Positions 1 through 7,939 of a stretch of 8,654 nucleotides of DNA are shown here, in pieces (the first letter of the stretch is position 1; the number at the start of each line of letters is the position of its first letter). The notes below the pieces were generated by a model. It saw only the letters and a list, made by a program, of their open reading frames with translations, was not told the DNA's origin and did not search any database. Source of the stretch: Chloroflexota bacterium (GTDB lineage Bacteria; Chloroflexota; UBA11872); contig JAPPFO010000148.1 in assembly GCA_028875175.1 (NCBI GenBank), forward strand, positions 1-8,654, read 5' to 3'. The position numbers and the translations under genes were made by a program.

Positions 1-906
1 ATCAGGGGTTACCGCCGAGCTATGACCTATGTATTGCAACTCGCCGACGATCCACATTTCACCTATGACACGTCGCTGATCAAGAGCCTGCACTACATGG
101 TGATGGAGTACGACCTGACCAAAGGTGCGGGTCGCTGGCGGCCGGGCGCAATCTATGTTCGTAGCGAGCGGACACGGAAGGTTGTATACGAAGGGCCCGA
201 GGCCATCGAAGTTCCGGGGCTCATGGAGGAACTGGTTGACGAACTCCAGGAGCAGAATCCCGCCGTTCCGGCGACAGTCCGCGGAGCGATGGCCCACCTG
301 AATCTCGCCATGATTCATCCGTTCCGCGACGGCAACGGCCGGATGGCGCGCATACTCCAGGCCGTTGTCCTTGCGCGCGAGGGGGTGCTGGCGCCGGCCT
401 TCGTGAGCATTGAGGAGTACCTGGGCCGGAACACGGATGATTACTACGAGGTGCTGGCCGATGTTGGTGGAGGCATGTGGCATCCCCAACGTAACGCCCG
501 CCCGTGGGTCCGGTTTGTTTTGACCGCGCACTACCGCCAGGCTCAGACCCTGCTGCGCCGGGCGAACGAGGCGGAACGACGCTGGGACATGCTCGAAGAG
601 GAAGTGTTGCAGCGGCGCCTGCCCGAACGCTGTGTCGGCGCCCTCTGGGACGCCGCGCTCGGCTTCAAGGTGCGCAACGCGACGTATCGCGATTTCGCGG
701 AGTTGAGCATCGTCGCCGCGGGTCGCGATCTGAAGGCTCTCAGCGACACAGGGTTTCTGGTCGCGCAGGGCCAGGGTCGCGGCCGCTTCTACGTCGCGTC
801 CGATGCGCTGCGATCGCTCGAACATTCGATCCGCCGCGATCGGTCGCCGATACCTGATCCGTTCGAACAGGATCCGCGACAGCCCACGCTGCCGCTCATT
901 TCATGA
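1..906 (+). CDS. Fic family protein (AMP-transferase type), 5' end outside the window
   Basis: The Fic signature HPFRDGNGRMAR is complete and matches HxFx(D/E)GNGRxxR. Counting from the ATG at 22, the catalytic His is residue 99 and the phosphate-binding GNGR is 104-107. Upstream, the motif GRWRPGAIYV and the following hairpin match the flap region of Fic proteins, which usually transfer AMP from ATP to a hydroxyl side chain of a target protein. Residues of about 200-265 (from YRDFAEL to the GRGRFYV hairpin) look like a winged helix-turn-helix, common at the C-terminus of this subfamily. The frame is open to base 1 (IRGYRRA precedes the ATG) and that stretch also looks like Fic sequence, so the ATG at 22 is probably internal and the N-terminal domain, including any inhibitory helix, lies outside. 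The next gene starts 67 bases downstream on the same strand. Family assignment is firm; the target protein is unknown. Confidence 0.9.
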   Translation: MRGYRRAMTYVLQLADDPHFTYDTSLIKSLHYMVMEYDLTKGAGRWRPGAIYVRSERTRKVVYEGPEAIEVPGLMEELVDELQEQNPAVPATVRGAMAHLNLAMIHPFRDGNGRMARILQAVVLAREGVLAPAFVSIEEYLGRNTDDYYEVLADVGGGMWHPQRNARPWVRFVLTAHYRQAQTLLRRANEAERRWDMLEEEVLQRRLPERCVGALWDAALGFKVRNATYRDFAELSIVAAGRDLKALSDTGFLVAQGQGRGRFYVASDALRSLEHSIRRDRSPIPDPFEQDPRQPTLPLIS

Positions 907-957
907 CGCCTTCGGTGGATACTTAAGCCGAAGTGCGGCGCTGGGCGCAGGCCAGTC

Positions 958-963
958 GAGGAG
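958..963 (+). promoter_or_regulatory. Ribosome binding site that fixes the start at 974
   Basis: GAGGAG lies 10 bases before the ATG at 974. It supports that ATG over the in-frame upstream candidate at 803, which lies inside the Fic gene. Confidence 0.6.
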
Positions 964-973
964 CGCGGACAAG

Positions 974-3355
974 ATGCCAGGTTCCGACGGGCCTCAGTCC
1001 CCTACCGTCCTGCAGGGCGCCTACGCGTGCGACTTGGCCCCGGACGGCCATGGGCGGGCCTTTGGCGCCTGGGCCGGTACCGACTGGGCCGAGGAGACGC
1101 TGTTCGTGGCGCGCTCCAACACCGCGGGCGGGGGCTGGCAGTTCGGGCTGGGCCGGGACGAGCGCGACTTCATGGCGCGCCTGGGCGCCGCGCGGTATCG
1201 CGTGTACGCCGGCGAACTGGGCGGAAATGACCTCGCGCCGGTCGAGCTAGCCGAGAGCCACACCGTCATTCAGGACCCGGCTGTGGCCGTCTTCGACAGT
1301 CAGCGCCTCGTGGCCTGGGGCGAACGCTTCGATGACCGCTTTGTGGTGCGGGCTTGGACCGGCGCCGAGGTCGAGACTGTCGCCTCAACTCCGGCATCGC
1401 TTACCCGACCCGCCGCCGCCATCGACAGAGAAGGCCAGCCATGGGTTGCCTGGCAGGCCTTCAACGGCAACGGCTGCGCGGTCGTGATAAGCCGCAGGTC
1501 CGACAAGGGTTGGACCGCGCCCACGGCCGCCTCGGTCCCCGGCCAATCGGCCTGGCGGCCGGCCCTCTGCGCGTCGGCCGGCCACGGCGTCTGGTTGGCC
1601 TGGGACGCATGGACGGGGCACCACTTTCACGTATTCGCCCGCCGCATCGCGCCGGATGGCGCGCTTGGCCCGGCGGTTCAGGTCAGCGACCTGCCGCTGC
1701 TGGCCATGGACGCGGATCTCGCCGTGGATGCCGACGACACGGCCTGGCTGGCCTGGGAGCAGTCGCCGCCCTGGGGCTCGAACCACCGGTTCAACGAGAC
1801 GCGACACCTGGTACTGGCCGCGATCGACGCCAGCGGCAACACCTTTCAGCCCCGCAGCCCGTGGGGCGCCAGTCAGGCCCCGATTCCCATCGAGACCTTT
1901 ACGCACGTGCAGTCGGCCGAGTACATCGTGCCCGTATCGCCGCGCCTGCTCGTGGGACCTCGCGGCATCGAGCTGTACTTCCAACGATTCCGCAGCTCGG
2001 ACTACGTGGACTTCGGCTGGCGGCTGGAGCGCATGGTCTACTCCGGCTCGACCTGGTCGGATCCAGAGACCGTAAGCCCCTTCCACGGCACCCCGGACAC
2101 GCGCTACGGCGTGGCGGCGCTGCCGGACGAACGGCGCGTCGTGGCGCACAACGCCATGGACTTTGCGTCCATGCAGACCCTCGAGCGTTGGCGGGCCGGA
2201 CTGCCGTTCCTCCACGGCGGCGCCTCCCCCGCGACTCGCGAGCGAATCGAAGTCCTCACCCTGGCGCCCCCAGCGGCCGCCGCCGAGCCCCCGCTGCGCG
2301 TTGAGTTCCCTCGCTACGAAGGCATTCGCGAGGACACCCCCCGGGTCCGCCGCGACGGCCGTTCAATCACCGTCGGCGACCAGGCGTACTACCTCTACTG
2401 GGGCGACATGCACCGGCACTCGCATCTCTCCAAGTGCATCGCCGCCAACGACGGGTCGCCTGTGCATAACTTCCGCTGGGCGATCGACCACAACCGCATG
2501 GACTTCTGGGCGCTCACCGAGCACCTGGAATACATGAGCTACAACGAATGGCGCCGGGTCGAGGAAACCGTGGGGGCGTTCACCAACGACGGCCGCTTCG
2601 AACCGCTCTTCGGCTTCGAGTGGGGCCTCAATCCCGGTCACACCAACATCTTCTATCGCGACCAGCAGCTGGGCGAAGAGCTGCGCGCCCTGGCGCTGAC
2701 GTCCCCCAGCCTCGAGGACCTGATGGAGCGCTGGGACACCCGCATGCCGGCCGGCGCGGTCATGGCGGCCCGTCACTTCCACGGCCACCGGCAGCCGGAC
2801 GTCTTCGAGGGCTTCCGTCCCGCCTGGGAGCCTGCCATGGAGATCATGCAGGCCCGCGGCGACCAGCGGGAGTGGATCGAGACCTTCCTGCGCGAGGGCG
2901 CTCGCATCGGCTTCCTCGGCGCCACCGATCACTGCCGCTTCTGGCACTTTGCCTTCTGCATGACCGGCGTCTGGGCCACCGAGCCGACCCGCGAGGCGAT
3001 CTTCGACGCCATCTGGAACCGCCGCACCATCGCCACGTCCGCCAGGATCCTGCTGCACACCGAGGTGTCCGGCATCCCGATGGGCGCCGAGGGCGAGGTC
3101 CCAGGAGACCCGAAGCTGCGCGTGATGGCCGAGTCCGCCCAACCGCTGCAAGAGATCCAGGTCTTCCGCAACGGCGAACTCGCCCATCGCGAGTCCGTCA
3201 AGACGTCCAGCCTGGACTGGACCTGGATCGACCGCGGCAACCCGCGCAGCCAGAACTATTACTACGTACGGCTCTCGGCCGAACCGGCCCTCCCCCAGGG
3301 CACCCCAGCCGTCGCCTACGCCTCACCGGTGTGGGTGACGACGAAGGACGCCTGA
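974..3355 (+). CDS. Beta-propeller / PHP-type metallohydrolase, copy 1 (793 aa)
   Basis: Cytosolic-looking protein with no signal peptide. Residues of about 1-440 form a beta-propeller: blades repeat a pattern of PAxAxD, a short turn and (V/L)AW (VAWGE, VAWQAF, LAWDAW, LAWEQS), and SGSTWSDPETVS resembles a sialidase-type blade end. The catalytic part begins at WGDMHRHSH (H480, H482, H484), followed by ALTEH (E516, H517), FGFEW (E549), PGHTN (H556), ARHFHGH (H601, H603, H605) and ATDH (D652, H653). These are in the order of the PHP/CehA-McbA and DUF3604 type metal-dependent hydrolases, which cleave phosphoester, amide or carbamate bonds. A C-terminal beta-sandwich (about 700-793) ends in YYYVRL and SPVWV, as is usual in these relatives. 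The start was chosen because it aligns with the start of copy 2 (both continue to PTVLQGAYACD) and gives the same length, 793. The substrate is not predictable; the alternative label is DUF3604 protein. Confidence 0.85.
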   Translation: MPGSDGPQSPTVLQGAYACDLAPDGHGRAFGAWAGTDWAEETLFVARSNTAGGGWQFGLGRDERDFMARLGAARYRVYAGELGGNDLAPVELAESHTVIQDPAVAVFDSQRLVAWGERFDDRFVVRAWTGAEVETVASTPASLTRPAAAIDREGQPWVAWQAFNGNGCAVVISRRSDKGWTAPTAASVPGQSAWRPALCASAGHGVWLAWDAWTGHHFHVFARRIAPDGALGPAVQVSDLPLLAMDADLAVDADDTAWLAWEQSPPWGSNHRFNETRHLVLAAIDASGNTFQPRSPWGASQAPIPIETFTHVQSAEYIVPVSPRLLVGPRGIELYFQRFRSSDYVDFGWRLERMVYSGSTWSDPETVSPFHGTPDTRYGVAALPDERRVVAHNAMDFASMQTLERWRAGLPFLHGGASPATRERIEVLTLAPPAAAAEPPLRVEFPRYEGIREDTPRVRRDGRSITVGDQAYYLYWGDMHRHSHLSKCIAANDGSPVHNFRWAIDHNRMDFWALTEHLEYMSYNEWRRVEETVGAFTNDGRFEPLFGFEWGLNPGHTNIFYRDQQLGEELRALALTSPSLEDLMERWDTRMPAGAVMAARHFHGHRQPDVFEGFRPAWEPAMEIMQARGDQREWIETFLREGARIGFLGATDHCRFWHFAFCMTGVWATEPTREAIFDAIWNRRTIATSARILLHTEVSGIPMGAEGEVPGDPKLRVMAESAQPLQEIQVFRNGELAHRESVKTSSLDWTWIDRGNPRSQNYYYVRLSAEPALPQGTPAVAYASPVWVTTKDA

Positions 3356-3360
3356 GCGAC

Positions 3361-3637
3361 TGCGCTCCGCCAGGCGGCCCACCTTGGTTGAGACCAGGCG
3401 CCGTTCCGGCCGCCCCTGCATGGCCACCCCGAGAATCGCCTGCGCTACCCCGCCGCTCTACATCTGGGCGGTGTCGAAGCGGTTGACCCCACCTCCAACG
3501 CCCGCTGAACCGATACCACGCCCTCGGCGAACAACACGCGCGGCAGCCCGCAGGCTAAGCGGGGTCACCCGCTCGCCGGTACCTCCAAAACGGCCGCCGG
3601 TCCAGCCCGCTCGTCGCAAGGCCTGGCTCCCGGACAT
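3361..3637 (-). pseudogene. Aldo/keto reductase N-terminal relic
   Basis: Read on the minus strand from an ATG at 3637, this gives MSGSQALRR..., FGGTGERVTPLSL, then, in a second frame (about 3549-3488), LPRVLFAEGVVSVQRALEVG, then, back in the first frame, VNRFDTAQM, a TAG stop (3460-3458), GVAQAILGVAMQGRPERR and LVSTKVGRL. These blocks follow the order of aldo/keto reductases of the D-threo-aldose 1-dehydrogenase (L-fucose dehydrogenase) kind, which oxidise sugars with NAD(P). The Asp of FDTA and the Lys of STK are catalytic residues; the TAG lies five codons after that Asp, exactly where the catalytic Tyr belongs (TAC or TAT to TAG). The return to the first frame fits loss of one G in the run at 3487-3490. 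Homology ends as the stop of the upstream hydrolase gene is reached, so the rest of the barrel, including the catalytic His, is missing. It is dead as a gene; subfamily assignment is moderate. Confidence 0.75.
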
Positions 3638-3750
3638 CCGGGTTCAACGCTCCCACGCGGCGCGCAACGGAAAACCGCCCCGCTCGGATTCGAGACCCTT
3701 GCAGTCACCGCGCTAGGCTGACGGCAGCGATCTTCCAGCCGGTCGGAACC

Positions 3751-3756
3751 AAGGAG
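3751..3756 (+). promoter_or_regulatory. Ribosome binding site for the gene at 3765
   Basis: AAGGAG lies 8 bases before the ATG at 3765, a strong site at normal spacing. It makes this start secure and, by alignment of the two paralogues, also supports the start at 974. Confidence 0.8.
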
Positions 3757-3764
3757 AAGGCGCG

Positions 3765-6146
3765 ATGGCGACAGAGACCAGGCCGGATACGCCCACGGTT
3801 TTGCAAGGCGCCTACGCCTGCGACGTGGCGGCTGACGCCAACGGCGGCGCCTTTGGCGCCTGGGCCGGCAGCGACTGGGCCGAAGAGTCGCTCTTCGGCC
3901 TGCGCACGTCGCATCCCGGCGGGCACTGGCAGTTTGCTCCCGGACACAGCGAGCGCGACTTCATGGCGCGCCTGGGGACCGGGCGCTTTCGCGTCTACGC
4001 GGGCACGCTAACCGGCGACGAACTCAACCCGGTCCAGCTGACCGAGAGCCCCACGGCTATCCAGGATCCCGCCGTGGCGGCGTTCGCCGATCAGCGCCTG
4101 GTGGCCTGGGGCGAGCGTCTTGACCACGGCTTTGTCGTGCGAGCCTGGACCGGCGCCAAGGCCGAAACCGTGGCACCCGCCCCTGCCTCCCTGACCCGGC
4201 CGGCCGCGGCCATCGACTCCGACGGGCAACCCTGGGTCGCCTGGCAGGGCTTCGACGGCGACACCTGCGTCGTCGTGATCAGCCGGCGCCGTCGCGACGG
4301 ATGGACCCCGCCCGTAGTGGCCTCGGTTGCCGGCCAGTCGGCTTGGCGTCCGGCGCTGCAAGCCTCGGCTGGCCAGGGCGTCTGGCTGGCCTGGGACGCC
4401 TGGACCGGTCATCACTTTCACGTCTTCGCCCGGCGCATTGCTCCGGACGGCACGCTCGGCCCGGCCACGCAGGTCAGCGACGTGCCGCTCCTGGCCATGG
4501 ACGCGGATGTAGCCGTCGATGCCGAGGACACGGCCTGGCTGGCCTGGGAACAATCGCCGCCCTGGGGCGACGATCACCGCTTCAACATGACGCGGCAACT
4601 AGTGCTGGCCGCCGTCGATCCAGGTGGCCGGACCTACTGGGCGCAAAGCCCGTGGACCCACGGGCAGGCGCCGATTCCGATCGAGAGCTTCACCTACAGC
4701 CTGTCGCCCGAGAACATCGTTCCCGTGTCGCCCCGGCTCGTTGCGGGGCCGGATGGAATCGAGCTGTTCTTCCAACGCTTCCGCAGCTCGCACCAGAAGG
4801 ACTTCGGTTGGCGGCTCGAACGAATCGTCTACGCCGGCTCGTCCTGGTCCGATCCCGAGACGGTCAGCCCATTTGAGGGTATGCCCGATACCCGCTACGG
4901 CGTGGCGGCGCTGCCCGATGACCGGCGACTGCTGGCCCATAACGCGACCGATTACATCCCCATGCACACGCGGGAGCGGATGGACGCCGGTCTGCCCCGT
5001 CTGCGCGCCGGCAGCGCGCCCGTGGACCGCGAGCGGATCGAGATTCTTACGATCGCGCCGTCGACCGCCGCAGTGGCGCCGCCTGTGCGAGTTGAGTTTT
5101 CGAGCTACGAAGGCGATCGCAGGCCGACTCCGCAGGCCCGCCGCGACGGCCGCACCATCACCGTCGGCGACCAGACCTACCAGTTGCTCTGGGGCGACAT
5201 GCACCGGCACTCGCACCTCTCCAAGTGCATGTCGCCCAACGATGGCTCGCCGCTGCAGCACTTCCGCTGGGCCGTCGACCACAACCGCATGGACTGGTGG
5301 GCGCTGACCGAGCACCTGGAGTACATGAGCTACAACGAGTGGCGCCGGGTCGAGGAAACCGTGGCCGCCTTCACCAGCGAGGGCCGGTTCGAGCCGCTCT
5401 TCGGCTTCGAGTGGGGCAACAACCCCGGCCACACCAACATCTTCTACCGCGACCAGCAGCTGGGCGAAGAGCTGCGGGCGCTGACCCTCATGGCGCCCAG
5501 CCTCGAGGACCTGATGGAACGCTGGGACGCCCGCATGCCCGCCGGCGAAGTGCTGGCCGCGCGCCACTTCCAGGGCCACCGGCAGCCGGACGTCTTCGAG
5601 GGCTACCGCGCCGCCTGGGAGCCCTCCATGGAGATCATCCAGACGCGCGGCGACCAGCGCGAGTGGATCGAGACCTTCCTTCGCGAGGGCGCGAAGATCG
5701 GGTTTCTGGGCGCCAGCGACCACGCCCGCCACTGGCATTTCGCCTATTGCATGACTGGCGTCTGGGCCACCGAACCAACCCGCGAGGCCATATTCGACGC
5801 CATCTGGAAACGCCGAACCATTGCCGCCTCCGCCAAGATCCTGCTGCACACCGAGGTGTCTGGGATCCCGATGGGCGCGGAAGGCGAGGTCTCGGGCGAC
5901 CCGCAGCTACGAGTGGTTGCGGAGTCCGCCCAGCCGCTCCGCGAAATCGAGGTCTACCGCAACGGCACGCTCGCCCACCGCGAATCCGTGGACGCGCACA
6001 CCCTGGACTGGACCTGGACCGACCGCGGCAACCCGCGCAGCCGGAACTACTACTACGTCCGCCTCGCCGCTCAGCCGGCCCTGCCCCAATCCACCCCCGC
6101 CGTGGCCTACGCTTCCCCCATCTGGGTTCGAAAGACGGTCCCGTGA
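3765..6146 (+). CDS. Beta-propeller / PHP-type metallohydrolase, copy 2 (793 aa)
   Basis: Paralogue of the gene at 974 with the same length and, at the landmarks I checked, the same residue numbering: propeller over about 1-440, WGDMHRHSH with H480/H482/H484, ALTEH, FGFEW, PGHTN, ARHFQGH, ASDH with D652/H653, and a C-terminal beta-sandwich ending in YYYVRL and SPIWV. The metal-site His, Glu and Asp set is intact, so it should be an active metal-dependent hydrolase. Differences near the active site are H603 to Q, and 654-656 reading CRF in copy 1 but ARH here. By eye the hydrolase domain is better conserved than the propeller, where substitutions cluster in loops. It has no signal peptide. A strong Shine-Dalgarno site precedes the start. 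The gene is separated from copy 1 by 409 bases that hold a reductase relic, so it probably has its own promoter, which I could not locate. The substrate is unknown. Confidence 0.87.
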   Translation: MATETRPDTPTVLQGAYACDVAADANGGAFGAWAGSDWAEESLFGLRTSHPGGHWQFAPGHSERDFMARLGTGRFRVYAGTLTGDELNPVQLTESPTAIQDPAVAAFADQRLVAWGERLDHGFVVRAWTGAKAETVAPAPASLTRPAAAIDSDGQPWVAWQGFDGDTCVVVISRRRRDGWTPPVVASVAGQSAWRPALQASAGQGVWLAWDAWTGHHFHVFARRIAPDGTLGPATQVSDVPLLAMDADVAVDAEDTAWLAWEQSPPWGDDHRFNMTRQLVLAAVDPGGRTYWAQSPWTHGQAPIPIESFTYSLSPENIVPVSPRLVAGPDGIELFFQRFRSSHQKDFGWRLERIVYAGSSWSDPETVSPFEGMPDTRYGVAALPDDRRLLAHNATDYIPMHTRERMDAGLPRLRAGSAPVDRERIEILTIAPSTAAVAPPVRVEFSSYEGDRRPTPQARRDGRTITVGDQTYQLLWGDMHRHSHLSKCMSPNDGSPLQHFRWAVDHNRMDWWALTEHLEYMSYNEWRRVEETVAAFTSEGRFEPLFGFEWGNNPGHTNIFYRDQQLGEELRALTLMAPSLEDLMERWDARMPAGEVLAARHFQGHRQPDVFEGYRAAWEPSMEIIQTRGDQREWIETFLREGAKIGFLGASDHARHWHFAYCMTGVWATEPTREAIFDAIWKRRTIAASAKILLHTEVSGIPMGAEGEVSGDPQLRVVAESAQPLREIEVYRNGTLAHRESVDAHTLDWTWTDRGNPRSRNYYYVRLAAQPALPQSTPAVAYASPIWVRKTVP

Positions 6147-6178
6147 TTGCGCCGGGACAGGCCAGGGACTGATTTCGC

Positions 6179-6670
6179 ATGAATCACCTTCGCCAAATCC
6201 TCAGCTTCCCCAATCCGGTCAATGAGGTAGCTGCGCGAGTCGTCGCCGGAATGGTCGTAGCCCTGTCGCTGGCGATATTGCTGACCGGCCAGTGGTGGCT
6301 GGCATTCCTCCTTGCCTACGGCTTTCTCGCCAGAGTCGCCACTGGCCCCACGTTGAGCCCGATGGGCCAGCTGGCAACCAGGCTGATCGCGCCGCGAATC
6401 GCCGAACCGAAGCTCGTGCCCGGCCCGCCCAAGCGCTTTGCGCAAACAGTTGGACTGGCCTGTGCAGTGACGGCCCTGGTGCTGCACTTCGTTGCAGGTT
6501 TGTCGGTTGCGGGCGGCGTCATCCTGGCGATGCTGGCAGTCTTTGCCGCCCTCGAGTCATTTCTGGGCTTCTGCGCCGGCTGCTTCGTCTTCAACTACCT
6601 GATCCGCTGGGGCCTGATCCCGCAGTCGGTCTGCGAAGCCTGCGTCAACTTCGACGCCACACAGACATAG
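6179..6670 (+). CDS. DUF4395 family integral membrane protein
   Basis: The 163-residue protein matches the DUF4395 family along its whole length: FPNPVNEVAARVVAG at the start, YGFLARVATGPTLSP near 47-61, GPPKRFAQ at 82-89, and a cysteine-rich end with GFCAGC (C132, C135) and SVCEAC (C152, C155). Hydrophobic segments at about 20-52 and 90-142 suggest four membrane passes. The conserved cysteine pairs suggest a redox or sulfur-related role, and the family is often found near thioredoxin- or sulfurtransferase-like genes, though none is present here; no function is established. It starts 32 bases after the hydrolase stop, so read-through transcription is plausible. CAGGGA near 6163-6168 is a weak ribosome site. 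Confidence 0.9.
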   Translation: MNHLRQILSFPNPVNEVAARVVAGMVVALSLAILLTGQWWLAFLLAYGFLARVATGPTLSPMGQLATRLIAPRIAEPKLVPGPPKRFAQTVGLACAVTALVLHFVAGLSVAGGVILAMLAVFAALESFLGFCAGCFVFNYLIRWGLIPQSVCEACVNFDATQT

Positions 6671-6737
6671 CCGGATCCTGGCGAGGCCACCTACCCGCAG
6701 ATCGCCAAGAGACCTGCTCGATACGGATCGTCAATTG

Positions 6738-7910
6738 ATGAAGCCTGCAAGGCTCTTTGACTACGGCATTGATCGCTCCACCTCACACGAGCATTGGCGG
6801 GGTGCATCGAGGTTCGACAGCTTGAATCGCTCGGACATGCCGGCGATGCAGACCGCTCGTGCCGAGCTCGAGCGCTGGTACTCGCGCTTTTGCGATTCCG
6901 ACGGCGATCTTCGCGCTAGATTTCGATCTCCAAAGAAGGACCAAAGTCACGACGGAGCGTTCTTCGAGCTCTTTCTGCACGAGCTTCTTAAGCGGCTCGG
7001 CCTGTCTGTAAAGGCGCATCCCACGCTCGACGTTGGTAGCCGCCCGGACTTCCTCGTATCTGGTTCTGCTGGGAAAGCCTATGTTGAAGCGACTTACCTG
7101 AGTCAGCAGTCCGCAGTTCCTCCGCTCGAAGCCAAGGTGCTCAATGCGATCGACAACTTGAATGGCCGTGTTCCCGCAGACCTTGGGCTGTATGTTCGGT
7201 TCACGGGAACCCTGACCCAAGCACCGAAGACTAAGTGCATTACTGACAGAATCTGCCAATGGCTTTGCGGACTGCCCTCGCAGGCAGTCAGTTGGGAAAG
7301 CAGCCACACGATGGACATGCCGGTCGATCCCAAATACGGCAATTGGAAACTCATGTTGGAGGCAGTGCCTCGGTCGCAAGGCGCCAGCGTGATCGTGGCC
7401 TGGGAATCGGGCTCAAAGGACGCGAGCATCAGCGATCACCTATATAAGGCAGTCTCTGAGAAGGCCAGCAAATACAAGAACCTGGATCATCCGCTGGTTG
7501 TAGCAGTGAACATCCCCGGCAACGGTGCGGAACTGGCTGAGGAATCCGCCCTATTCGGCCAGCGGGCGCTTCGTCTCCGTCGTAGCGCTAGTAGCGTCGA
7601 GTGGACGTCGGAAGGGCTCATACGCACCGGGAAAGCGCTCTGGTTTGACAACACGAAGCGCTGCCATCACTACCCTTGGCTCAGCGCAGTGATGATGTTT
7701 CACAACCTCGCACCCTGGACCGTCGCGAACGTATCTGCGTGCCTCTACCTGAATCCGTATGTCGACGACCGCGTGCCGCGAGAACTGCGGACTCTGGGCT
7801 ACGCCGCCGCGGTAGACGGAGATCTCCGGCGCTTCAAGGGAGGTCGTTCAGTCAGGGACGTGCTTGGACTATCGGAAGACTGGCCCGGTAGCTTTGGCCT
7901 CGGCGACTAG
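6738..7910 (+). CDS. Unrecognised protein with PD-(D/E)XK nuclease-like signature
   Basis: A 390-residue soluble protein. I do not recognise a named family. What can be seen: residues of about 33-89 are helical and end in GAFFELFLHELLKRLG. Then follow HP (94-95), RPDFLV (D104) and AYVEAT (E117). A helix with Glu, then a strand with PD, then a strand with ExT or ExK is the layout of the PD-(D/E)XK nuclease core; here the usual Lys is replaced by Thr (EAT), so catalysis is uncertain. The remaining 270 residues have mixed helix and strand character, with no membrane segment. The ATG at 6738 is preferred; a TTG lies one codon earlier, and a later ATG at 6837 would still keep the core. No good ribosome site is visible. 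A 60-base sample (7081-7140) is 57% GC against 68% for a sample in the first hydrolase gene, which hints at a different origin. A defence or mobile-element role is possible but unsupported by neighbours. Confidence 0.7.
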   Translation: MKPARLFDYGIDRSTSHEHWRGASRFDSLNRSDMPAMQTARAELERWYSRFCDSDGDLRARFRSPKKDQSHDGAFFELFLHELLKRLGLSVKAHPTLDVGSRPDFLVSGSAGKAYVEATYLSQQSAVPPLEAKVLNAIDNLNGRVPADLGLYVRFTGTLTQAPKTKCITDRICQWLCGLPSQAVSWESSHTMDMPVDPKYGNWKLMLEAVPRSQGASVIVAWESGSKDASISDHLYKAVSEKASKYKNLDHPLVVAVNIPGNGAELAEESALFGQRALRLRRSASSVEWTSEGLIRTGKALWFDNTKRCHHYPWLSAVMMFHNLAPWTVANVSACLYLNPYVDDRVPRELRTLGYAAAVDGDLRRFKGGRSVRDVLGLSEDWPGSFGLGD

Positions 7911-7939
7911 CCCGTCCCATATACATAGCGTGTCGCACT

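Noticed and set aside
803..973. N-terminal extension of the first hydrolase gene from a start at 803
   Set aside because: It overlaps the coding end of the Fic gene, has no counterpart in the second copy, and the ATG at 974 has a ribosome site and aligns with the start at 3765.
3629..3642. Palindrome CCCGGACATCCGGG as a terminator for the first hydrolase
   Set aside because: It is over 270 bases past the stop, has no T run, and covers the presumed start of the reductase relic.
3384..3716. 110-residue plus-strand reading frame between the hydrolases
   Set aside because: Arg- and Pro-rich with no recognisable motif. The opposite strand carries clear aldo/keto reductase blocks, so this frame is a shadow of the relic.
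3699..3719. TTGCAG and TAGGCT as a promoter for the second hydrolase
   Set aside because: The spacer is only 9 bases and no better -35 box pairs with TAGGCT at 16-18 bases.
4599..5849. 416-residue minus-strand reading frame
   Set aside because: It lies entirely inside the second hydrolase gene. Long antisense frames are expected in high-GC genes, and a similar antisense frame appears in the first copy (2363-3187). It has no family resemblance.
6679..6707. Inverted repeat TGGCGA/TCGCCA after the DUF4395 gene as a terminator
   Set aside because: Six base pairs around a 17-base loop with no T run; this is weak and could occur by chance at this GC.
6735..6737. TTG start one codon before the ATG of the nuclease-like gene
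   Set aside because: An ATG follows immediately and is the more usual start; no ribosome site favours the TTG.
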